Below, piece after piece: positions 1 to 5,002 of a stretch of DNA of 5,002 nucleotides (position 1 is its first letter; each line of letters starts with the position of its first letter). Under the pieces are notes generated by a model. It searched no databases. It worked only from the letters and a program-made list of their open reading frames with translations, and was not told the origin of the DNA. The position numbers and the translations under genes are program-made. The stretch comes from an uncultured Acidimicrobiaceae bacterium (GTDB lineage Bacteria > Actinomycetota > Acidimicrobiia > Acidimicrobiales > Microtrichaceae): NCBI GenBank assembly GCA_937868025.1, contig CALMLJ010000235.1:1-5002 (forward strand). The letters are read 5' to 3'.

Positions 1-128
1 AACGTGTCCTCGGCCTCCCAGGTCGCCAGGATGTCGCGCTCGATGGCCGCGAAGTCCGGCTTCGGGTCGACATCGGGGTAGGGGCGTTCGTTGCTGTTCG
101 ATTCAACGGCGGGGGCCTGCTCAGTCAC
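1..128 (-). CDS. ileS: Isoleucyl-tRNA synthetase, N-terminal fragment (cut by window edge)
   Basis: Reading the minus strand from the GTG at 128-126 gives 42 complete codons that run off the left edge. The peptide starts VTEQAPAVESN and continues with YPDVDPKPDFAAIERDIL (residues 17-34) and TWEAEDT (36-42). The pattern of Tyr-Pro, Val-Asp, Pro-Asp-Phe, Ile-Glu and then Trp-Glu before an acidic-Thr pair is the usual N-terminal stretch of bacterial and archaeal-type IleS, just before the Rossmann catalytic domain. The enzyme charges tRNA-Ile with isoleucine in the cytoplasm. The HIGH and KMSKS motifs lie outside the window, so the family call rests on this short stretch. No in-frame ATG, GTG or TTG occurs for at least 18 codons upstream, and no Shine-Dalgarno sequence precedes the GTG. 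The start therefore fits leaderless translation (see the box at 136-141). Another class I synthetase (ValRS, LeuRS) is possible but less likely. Confidence 0.8.
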   Translation of the reverse strand, partial: MTEQAPAVESNSNERPYPDVDPKPDFAAIERDILATWEAEDT

Positions 129-135
129 GGCGGAG

Positions 136-141
136 AGACTA
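136..141 (-). promoter_or_regulatory. Putative -10 box (TAGTCT) for leaderless ileS mRNA
   Basis: On the minus strand TAGTCT is followed by exactly seven bases (CTCCGCC) and then the ileS GTG. A TANNNT box about seven bases before the start codon, with no ribosome binding site between, is the known arrangement for leaderless transcripts in actinobacteria, where transcription begins at the first base of the start codon. No convincing -35 element is visible; a weak TTCGAG lies 19 bases upstream. The match is short and could be chance, but it explains the missing Shine-Dalgarno sequence. Confidence 0.45.
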
Positions 142-191
142 CCGGCCGGGTCGCGCGCCCCTCGAAGCCATATCCCGGTACCGGCGGCGCC

Positions 192-236
192 TCTGGAGCG
201 CTGAGGTGCCAGAAACTGGCACCTCAGCGCTCCAGA
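192..236. repeat. Perfect 21-bp inverted repeat (hairpin), possible terminator or REP-like element
   Basis: Arm 192-212 is the exact reverse complement of arm 216-236, separated by the three bases AAA. The arms are about two-thirds GC, and each contains the palindrome AGCGCT (197-202 and 226-231). The element lies between the Nudix stop codon at 302 and the ileS start at 128, both on the minus strand. As RNA in that direction it would be a very stable stem-loop about 65 bases after the Nudix stop. No run of T follows it, so a classical intrinsic terminator is not shown, although actinobacterial terminators often lack one. A dispersed REP-type palindrome or a protein binding site are alternatives. 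The symmetry is seen directly; the role is inferred. Confidence 0.85.
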
Positions 237-246
237 AGGGCGCGAG

Positions 247-265
247 GGCACCTGAGCGCTCCAGA
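247..265. repeat. Third copy of the hairpin arm, direct repeat of 218-236 with one mismatch
   Basis: The 19 bases here repeat 218-236 with a single change, C at 225 to G at 254. The AGCGCT cores of the three copies start at 197, 226 and 255, so they are exactly 29 bp apart. This copy could pair with the left arm (192-210) in place of the right arm, with one mismatch, giving a competing structure. It may be a duplicated half of a palindromic repeat element. Confidence 0.8.
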
Positions 266-301
266 CGGGGCGGGCTTGGGTGATCAGCCGGTGCTCGGCG
301 G

Positions 302-1036
302 CTACTTGCTTCGTTCGTAGCGCCAGCCGGCGGGGTCGAGCCAGAGGCGGTGGCGGGGACCGTCGTGGGCGGGATCTCCGTCGCCGTACCCGACGTCGCC
401 GTGGTACAGCGCCACGACGTGGCCGTCGACCTCGGCGATCTGGGTGGCGAACGCCTCGGGCACGTGGTGGTGCATCGACGCGAGGAGGTCCTCGGCGGTC
501 TCGTGCGCCGCCAGGTAGCTGAGGGTGATGAACGTCGGTGGGGCGAGCTCGATCTCGCCGCGGTCGTGAGCGGCGAGCGCCCCCCGTGCGGTGACCCACT
601 GGTGGGCGCGGATCTCGCCGTCGTCGATCACCACCGTGCCCGCGGCCCCGCTCGGCGCCGCGGCGAGGAAGAAGGCCGTCGAGAAGCGCTTGTTGGCCTG
701 CGGTGGCGGGGTCCAGTGGCTGAAGCGCACGAGGTCGGCCGGGTCGATGACCAGTCCGGCTTCCTCCTGTGCCTCTCGGGCCGCGGCATTGCGTTCGGCG
801 AGATCGAGGTCGTCGGGGGCCGCAGGGTCGTGGTCGCCGGGGTCGACCCGCCCGCCCGGGAACACCCACAGGCCACCGGCGAAGCTCAACCGGGAATCGC
901 GTTTCAGCATGAGGATCTCGGCTTCGGACCCGTCCGAAGGTGCCTCGCGGACCAGGATCACGGTCGCCGCGGCGACGGCGTCGGGGCCCAGCTCGGTCGA
1001 TCGGCCCATCTTCTGCAGTGCTTCGCGCTCACCCAT
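302..1036 (-). CDS. Nudix hydrolase, NUDT19-like with expanded Nudix box
   Basis: This is a 244-residue cytoplasmic protein with no signal peptide or membrane segment. A beta-strand region (ATVILVRE, 24-31, and ILMLKRDSRLSFAGG, 41-55) leads into FPGGRVDPGD (59-68), and the second half of the Nudix box, REAQEEAGL, is at 87-95. R87, E88, E91 and E92 are the usual arginine and metal-binding glutamates. The first and second halves lie 11 residues further apart than in the classical box, as in the NUDT19/NUDT8-like group that includes CoA and acyl-CoA diphosphatases. The segment HWTPPPQANKRFSTAFFLA (107-125) also fits that group. Nudix enzymes cleave nucleoside diphosphates linked to another group; the actual substrate cannot be read from the sequence. 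No good Shine-Dalgarno precedes the ATG at 1036, and ATG at codon 10 is an alternative start. The gene diverges from nrdA and is followed by the hairpin at 192-236. The family is secure, the substrate unknown. Confidence 0.88.
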   Translation of the reverse strand: MGEREALQKMGRSTELGPDAVAAATVILVREAPSDGSEAEILMLKRDSRLSFAGGLWVFPGGRVDPGDHDPAAPDDLDLAERNAAAREAQEEAGLVIDPADLVRFSHWTPPPQANKRFSTAFFLAAAPSGAAGTVVIDDGEIRAHQWVTARGALAAHDRGEIELAPPTFITLSYLAAHETAEDLLASMHHHVPEAFATQIAEVDGHVVALYHGDVGYGDGDPAHDGPRHRLWLDPAGWRYERSK

Positions 1037-1100
1037 GGGCCCCAGTCTGCCCGCCCCGCAGGGAGGACGGCGGTGAGGCCGAGGGATCCGCGCGCGGCTC

Positions 1101-1130
1101 TTGACGCGGTTGTACTTTCAAGGCTGTAAT
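1101..1130 (+). promoter_or_regulatory. Sigma-70-type promoter for nrdAB
   Basis: TTGACG at 1101-1106 matches the -35 consensus at five of six bases. TGTAAT at 1125-1130 matches the -10 consensus at five of six, and the spacer is 18 bp. It is the most AT-rich patch in the divergent gap and points towards nrdA. Transcription would start near 1137, leaving a leader of about 139 nt. The perfect palindrome GTAATTAC (1126-1133) overlaps the -10 box and could be part of an operator. No clear NrdR box pair was found. Confidence 0.6.
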
Positions 1131-1136
1131 TACGAA

Positions 1137-1275
1137 CCCGTTACGGCGGGTCACGGACAACGGCAGTCCGTCGGACAGGTGGGGGAGGCCAACGCGGCCT
1201 GCTTCGTCGACCCCGGAAGCGAAGCACTGGACACCAGCAGTACCCCGGCAATCAGCAAGCAAAGAGGCGGCAATC
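1137..1275 (+). promoter_or_regulatory. 5' leader of nrdA with several possible hairpins
   Basis: If transcription starts near 1137, the leader carries successive inverted repeats: 1153-1158 with 1166-1171 (6 bp, 7-nt loop), 1186-1190 with 1196-1200 (5 bp, 5-nt loop), and 1201-1206 with 1220-1225 (6 bp, 13-nt loop). A second CGGAC at 1172-1176 could compete for GTCCG at 1166-1170. The part after 1238 is relatively unstructured and leads to the ribosome binding site. I do not recognise a known riboswitch; in particular I see no cobalamin-riboswitch B12 box, the element known upstream of some actinobacterial nrdAB operons. Short stems like these arise by chance in GC-rich DNA, so a regulatory role is only a suggestion. 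Confidence 0.35.
1263..1267 (+). promoter_or_regulatory. Ribosome binding site of nrdA (AGAGG)
   Basis: AGAGG lies eight bases before the GTG at 1276. It supports this GTG as the nrdA start over the first in-frame ATG, at codon 28 (1357), which falls at the beginning of the ATP-cone and has no comparable site. Confidence 0.6.
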
Positions 1276-3792
1276 GTGGCACTTCAGGAAGACACCCGAC
1301 CGGTTCTGGTGGGCAACACCATCGACCTGACCGAGAGCGCCGTCCCGTCGACGCAGATGCAGGTGCGCAAGCGCGACGGCAGCCTCGAGGCGGTCGACCT
1401 CAACAAGATCGTCCGGGCCATCGGCCGCTGCGCCACCAACCTCGACGGCACCCAGCTCGACGGCGTCGACGTGATGCGTGTCGCCACCCGCACGATCTCG
1501 GGCCTCCACGACGGTGCCAGCACCCAGGAGCTCGACGAACTGTCGATCCGCACCGCCGCCGCGCTCATCTCCGAGGAGCCCAACTACTCGAAGCTGGCCG
1601 CCCGCCTGCTCGACACGGTGATCGACAAGGAGGTGCGCAACGGCGACGTCCACTCGTTCAGCCAGTCGGTCGCCCTCGGTCTCTCCCAGGGAATCATCGG
1701 CGAGGAGACGGCCAAGATGGTCGCCACCCACAGCCGCAAGCTCAACGACGCGATCATCGCCGAGCGCAACTGGCTCTACGAGTTCTTCGGTCTCCGCACC
1801 GTCTACGACCGGTACCTCCTGCGTCACCCCGAGACCCGCAAGGTCATCGAGACGCCGCAGTACTTCCTCATGCGGGTGGCCTGCGGCCTCTCGACCAACC
1901 CCGAGGACGCCATCGAGTTCTACCGGCTCATCTCGAGCCTCGAGTACCTGCCGTCGTCGCCCACGCTGTTCAACTCGGGCACCACGCACCCGCAGATGTC
2001 GAGCTGCTACCTGCTCGACTCGCCGACCGACAGCCTCGACGGCATCTACAAGCGCTACCACGACGTGGCCCGCCTCTCGAAGCACGCCGGTGGCATCGGC
2101 CTGAGCTACAGCCGCATCCGCAGTCGTGGTTCGCTCATCCGTGGCACCAACGGTCTCTCCAACGGCATCGTCCCGTGGCTCAAGACGCTCGACGCGTCGG
2201 TCGCCGCGGTCAACCAGGGTGGGCGTCGCAAGGGCGCCGCGTGTGTGTACATCGAGTCGTGGCACGCCGACATCGAGGAGTTCCTCGAGCTGCGTGACAA
2301 CACCGGCGACCTCAGCCGCCGCACCCACAACCTCAACCTCGCCAACTGGGTCCCCGACCTCTTCATGGAGCGCGTCGAGAAGGACTGGCAGTGGTCGCTC
2401 TTCGACCCGAAGGAGGTGCCCGAGCTCGTCGACCTGTACGGCAAGGAGTTCGAGGACGCCTACCTCGCCGCCGAATCGGCCGGCAAGTACGTGCGCCAGG
2501 TCAAGGCCCGCGACATCTACCAGCGCATGATGCGCACCCTCGCCGAGACCGGCAACGGTTGGATGACGTTCAAGGACGCCTCCAACACCAAGTCGAACCA
2601 GACCGGCCGTCCCGAGAACGTCATCCACCTCTCGAACCTGTGCACCGAGATCCTCGAGGTCACGAACCAGGCCGAGACCGCCGTGTGTAACCTCGGTTCG
2701 CTCAACCTCGGCCTGTTCGTGCGTGAACTCGCCGACGGCACCACCGGCGTCGACTACGACCACATCGCCGACGTCGTGCGTCTCGCGGTCCGCTACCTCG
2801 ACCGGGTCGTCGACATCAACTTCTACCCGACCGAGGAGTCGGGGGCGTCCAACTCCAAGTGGCGCCCCGTCGGCCTCGGCCTCATGGGCCTGCAGGACGT
2901 CTTCTTCAAGCTGAAGCTGCCGTTCGACTCGCCCGAGGCCCGTGCCATCTCGGCCCGCATCTCCGAGGAGATCTACTACAACGCGCTGTGGGCCTCGACC
3001 GAGCTGGCCGAAGCATCGGGTCCGCACGAGAACTTCGCCGAAACCCGCGCCGCCAACGGCGAGCTGCAGATGGACCTCTGGGGTGTGACCCCGAGCGACC
3101 CTGAGCGTTGGCAGGGTCTCCGCGATCGCGTCGCCGCCCACGGCCTGCGCAACTCGTTGCTCATCGCCATCGCACCGACCGCCACGATCGCCTCGATCGC
3201 CGGCTGCTACGAGTGCATCGAGCCGCAGGTGTCCAACCTGTTCAAGCGGGAAACGCTCTCGGGCGAGTTCCTGCAGATCAACGCCTACCTCGTCCGTGAC
3301 CTGCAGTCGCTGGGCCTGTGGAACGACCGGGTCATCTCCGCCGTGAAGAAGGCCGAAGGCTCGATCCAGGACATCGAGGAGATTCCTGCCGAGCTGCGGG
3401 CGATCTACCGCACCGCCTGGGAGTTGCCGATGCGGTCGCTCATCGACATGGCGGCCGAGCGTGGCCCCTACATCGACCAGAGCCAGTCGCTGAACCTGTT
3501 CGTCGAGTCGCCCACGATCGGCAAGCTCAGCTCGATGTACGCCCACGCCTGGAAGTCGGGGCTCAAGACCACGTACTACATGCGGTCCCGCCCCGCGACG
3601 CGCATCAACAAGACCACGACGGCCGCCACGGTGTCGACGACGTCGCCGGCACCCACCGGCGGTGGCGTCCCCGCCGGGTCGTCCACCGATGCGGCCGCCG
3701 CTCCGGCCACCGCACCGAAGAAGACCTTCACCGAGGACGAGGCGCTCGCCTGTTCGCTCGAGAACCCCGAGTCCTGCGAGGCCTGTCAGTAG
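1276..3792 (+). CDS. nrdA: Ribonucleoside-diphosphate reductase, class I large (alpha) subunit
   Basis: This 838-residue protein reduces ribonucleoside diphosphates to deoxynucleotides, together with NrdB, in the cytoplasm. Residues 28-120 form one ATP-cone (VRKRDGSLEAVDLNKIVRAI at 30-49), the site where ATP activates and dATP inhibits. The catalytic barrel follows. By comparison with E. coli NrdA, C244 (SSCYLL) and C471 (AVCNLGSLNLG) are the redox pair. N454, C456 and E458 (NLCTE) are the active-site residues, C456 being the thiyl radical site. Y767-Y768 (KTTYYMRSR) are the radical-transfer tyrosines. APTATIASIAG (633-643) fits the phosphate-binding loop. The tail from about 775 to 815 is rich in Ala, Thr, Pro and Gly, and the protein ends in CEACQ, where C834 and C837 are the swinging-arm pair reduced by thioredoxin or a similar protein. 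The start is GTG, with AGAGG eight bases upstream. nrdB follows after 122 bp. The gene is intact and the call is secure. Confidence 0.97.
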   Translation: MALQEDTRPVLVGNTIDLTESAVPSTQMQVRKRDGSLEAVDLNKIVRAIGRCATNLDGTQLDGVDVMRVATRTISGLHDGASTQELDELSIRTAAALISEEPNYSKLAARLLDTVIDKEVRNGDVHSFSQSVALGLSQGIIGEETAKMVATHSRKLNDAIIAERNWLYEFFGLRTVYDRYLLRHPETRKVIETPQYFLMRVACGLSTNPEDAIEFYRLISSLEYLPSSPTLFNSGTTHPQMSSCYLLDSPTDSLDGIYKRYHDVARLSKHAGGIGLSYSRIRSRGSLIRGTNGLSNGIVPWLKTLDASVAAVNQGGRRKGAACVYIESWHADIEEFLELRDNTGDLSRRTHNLNLANWVPDLFMERVEKDWQWSLFDPKEVPELVDLYGKEFEDAYLAAESAGKYVRQVKARDIYQRMMRTLAETGNGWMTFKDASNTKSNQTGRPENVIHLSNLCTEILEVTNQAETAVCNLGSLNLGLFVRELADGTTGVDYDHIADVVRLAVRYLDRVVDINFYPTEESGASNSKWRPVGLGLMGLQDVFFKLKLPFDSPEARAISARISEEIYYNALWASTELAEASGPHENFAETRAANGELQMDLWGVTPSDPERWQGLRDRVAAHGLRNSLLIAIAPTATIASIAGCYECIEPQVSNLFKRETLSGEFLQINAYLVRDLQSLGLWNDRVISAVKKAEGSIQDIEEIPAELRAIYRTAWELPMRSLIDMAAERGPYIDQSQSLNLFVESPTIGKLSSMYAHAWKSGLKTTYYMRSRPATRINKTTTAATVSTTSPAPTGGGVPAGSSTDAAAAPATAPKKTFTEDEALACSLENPESCEACQ

Positions 3793-3794
3793 CT

Positions 3795-3812
3795 CCGGCG
3801 CCGCTCCGCCGG
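3795..3812 (+). other. Small GC-rich inverted repeat in the nrdA-nrdB gap
   Basis: CCGGCG (3795-3800) and CGCCGG (3807-3812) could form a 6-bp stem with a 6-nt loop, directly after the nrdA stop codon. No T-run follows. It might slow decay of the nrdA message or partly attenuate read-through into nrdB, but so short a stem is common by chance at this GC content. Nothing else in the 122-bp gap stands out except the nrdB ribosome binding site; I see no clear second promoter. Confidence 0.25.
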
Positions 3813-3903
3813 CACCACCACCGGCGCACGCCGTCGATCGGCGCGCCCACCCTCCCTTCAACACCGTCAGTACCGCTCACCCGAATCCGCTTCCCCCCTC
3901 CCT

Positions 3904-3907
3904 GGAG
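3904..3907 (+). promoter_or_regulatory. Ribosome binding site of nrdB (GGAG)
   Basis: GGAG, within CTGGAGAAC, is seven bases before the GTG at 3915. It fixes the nrdB start at this GTG; the first in-frame ATG is 45 codons further in, inside conserved sequence. Confidence 0.7.
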
Positions 3908-3914
3908 AACCACC

Positions 3915-5002
3915 GTGGCGCTCGCCTCAACCAACCCCGAATTCGACGACTACGCCGAGTTCGGCTTCGCCCCCGAGACCCCGGCCCCCGTCGCCGTTCC
4001 GCAGGCCGCCAACCTGCTCGACCCCGGCTTCAACCTGACGTTGCGCCCCATGCGGTACCCGCAGTTCTACGACATGTACCGCGACGCGATCCGCAACACG
4101 TGGACGGTCGAGGAGGTCAACCTCGGCGACGACGTGAGCGACCTGCAGCGCAAGCTCATGCCGGCCGAGCGGCACCTGATCAACCGCCTCGTGGCGTTCT
4201 TCGCCACCGGCGACTCGATCGTGTCGAACAACCTCGTGCTCAACCTCTACAAGCACATCAACTCGCCCGAAGCCCGCATGTTCCTGTCGCGTCAGCTCTA
4301 CGAAGAGGCGCTCCACGTCCAGTTCTACCTGACGCTGCTCGACACCTACATCCCCGACCAGACCGAGCGCGCCGCTGCGTTCGACGCCGTCGAGAACATC
4401 CCGTCGATCCGTGCCAAGGCCGAGTTCTGCCAGAAGTGGATCGGCTCGATCGACACGCTCGACGCGCTGCACACCAACGAGGACCGCAAGGCGTTCCTGC
4501 TCAACCTCATCTGCTTCGCGGCGTGCATCGAGGGCCTGTTCTTCTTCGGCTCGTTCGCCTACGTGTACTTCCTCCGGTCCAAGGGCCTGCTCAACGGCCT
4601 GGCGTCGGGCACCAACTGGGTGTTCCGCGACGAGAGCGGCCACATGAACTTCGCCTTCGCGGTCATCGAGCAGGTGCGCGAAGAGCAGCCCGAACTGTTC
4701 GACGAGGACCTCGCCGAGCGGGTCACCGCCATGATCCGCGAGGCCGTCGACTGCGAGACGATGTTCTCCGAGGACGTGCTCAGCCAGGGTGTCGCCGGCA
4801 TGTCGGTCGCCGAGACCCGCCAGTACCTCGAGTACGTCGCCGACCAGCGCCTCACGACGCTCCACCTGCCCAAGGTGTTCGGGTCCAAGAACCCGTTCAA
4901 CTTCATGGAACTCCAAGACGTCCAGGAGCTCACCAACTTCTTCGAGCGCACGACCAGCTCGTACCAGGTCGGTGTCGAGGGTGAAGTCACCTTCGACGAC
5001 GA
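3915..5002 (+). CDS. nrdB: Ribonucleoside-diphosphate reductase, class I small (beta) subunit, 3' end cut by window
   Basis: The 362 visible codons encode the ferritin-like radical subunit that supplies NrdA with its radical. Aligning by spacing to E. coli NrdB, the six metal ligands are D100 (GDS), E131 and H134 (YEEALH), E206 (CIEGL), and E240 and H243 (DESGH). The radical tyrosine is Y138, seven residues after E131. W63 (TWTVEEV) and D239 match the start of the radical-transfer path, and F210 and F214 match the hydrophobic pocket around the radical. Near the end, Y350 in TTSSYQVG corresponds to E. coli Y356, which relays the radical to NrdA. The visible sequence stops in VTFDDD, so probably only a few residues are missing. 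The intact tyrosine argues for a tyrosyl-radical enzyme and against the Phe-containing class Ic type; whether the metal is iron or manganese cannot be told. It lies downstream of nrdA in the same direction, probably in one operon. Confidence 0.96.
   Translation, partial: MALASTNPEFDDYAEFGFAPETPAPVAVPQAANLLDPGFNLTLRPMRYPQFYDMYRDAIRNTWTVEEVNLGDDVSDLQRKLMPAERHLINRLVAFFATGDSIVSNNLVLNLYKHINSPEARMFLSRQLYEEALHVQFYLTLLDTYIPDQTERAAAFDAVENIPSIRAKAEFCQKWIGSIDTLDALHTNEDRKAFLLNLICFAACIEGLFFFGSFAYVYFLRSKGLLNGLASGTNWVFRDESGHMNFAFAVIEQVREEQPELFDEDLAERVTAMIREAVDCETMFSEDVLSQGVAGMSVAETRQYLEYVADQRLTTLHLPKVFGSKNPFNFMELQDVQELTNFFERTTSSYQVGVEGEVTFDD

Noticed and set aside
129..301. T-box riboswitch upstream of ileS
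   Set aside because: I looked on the minus strand for the conserved T-box sequence (AGGGTGGTACCGCG type). Only GGTACC in an unrelated context is present, and the putative leaderless promoter lies downstream of it.
1093..1121. Minus-strand promoter for the Nudix gene using TTGAAA at 1116-1121
   Set aside because: No acceptable -10 hexamer lies 16 to 19 bases downstream on the minus strand; the sequence there is GC only.
350..1129. A 259-residue plus-strand frame opposite the Nudix gene
   Set aside because: It has no recognisable domain, while the minus strand encodes a clear Nudix box and conserved flanking segments.
1137..1275. Cobalamin riboswitch upstream of nrdA
   Set aside because: Known before nrdAB in some actinobacteria, but no B12 box or similar conserved core is visible here, and the leader is short for that class.
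1101..2297. A 398-residue plus-strand frame overlapping the nrdA leader and nrdA
   Set aside because: It is an Arg, Pro, Gly and His-rich out-of-frame reading of nrdA, with no domain and no ribosome binding site.
1252..3864. An 870-residue open frame on the minus strand, longer than nrdA itself
   Set aside because: It lies opposite nrdA in a GC-rich gene, where the antisense frames lack stops. Its translation is a biased Val, Glu, Gly, Arg, Leu and Asp mix with no recognisable domain, while nrdA on the plus strand has every catalytic motif.
3927..4916. A 329-residue open frame on the minus strand opposite nrdB
   Set aside because: Same antisense artefact; the composition is biased and motif-free, and nrdB is fully conserved on the other strand.
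3662..4984. A 440-residue plus-strand frame across the end of nrdA, the gap and nrdB
   Set aside because: It is an Arg and Pro-rich shadow of nrdB in another frame; the real nrdB frame has its own ribosome binding site and all metal ligands.

Overview
The window is very GC-rich, with codon third positions dominated by G and C. All three housekeeping genes (ileS, nrdA, nrdB) start with GTG. Together with the protein sequences, this suggests a high-GC actinobacterium; an Acidimicrobiia-type organism is my best guess, from overall style and not from any database match.

Layout: (1) 1-128, minus strand: the first 42 codons of an isoleucyl-tRNA synthetase (ileS) that runs off the left edge. (2) 129-301: an intergenic stretch with a perfect 21-bp hairpin, a third near-identical copy of one arm, and a TANNNT box placed as expected for a leaderless ileS transcript. 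(3) 302-1036, minus strand: a complete 244-residue Nudix hydrolase with an expanded Nudix box. (4) 1037-1275: the divergent gap between the Nudix gene and nrdA. It holds a good sigma-70-type promoter pointing at nrdA and a leader of about 139 nt that can form several short hairpins. (5) 1276-3792, plus strand: nrdA, the class I ribonucleotide reductase large subunit. (6) 3793-3914: a 122-bp gap with the nrdB ribosome binding site. (7) 3915 to the right edge, plus strand: nrdB, the small radical-generating subunit, 362 codons visible and probably only a few residues short of its end.

Function: nrdA and nrdB encode the two subunits of an aerobic class I ribonucleotide reductase, which makes deoxynucleotides for DNA replication and repair. 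All catalytic residues I looked for are present in both. NrdA has one N-terminal ATP-cone, so the enzyme is probably switched off by dATP. The Nudix hydrolase and ileS are read the other way; the hairpin between them may separate their transcription.

The genes are ordinary core metabolism. I found no evidence of a mobile element, defence system, CRISPR array or new gene system. The points worth a second look are non-coding: the 29-bp-spaced palindromic repeats upstream of ileS, the apparent leaderless start of ileS, and the possibly structured leader of nrdA.
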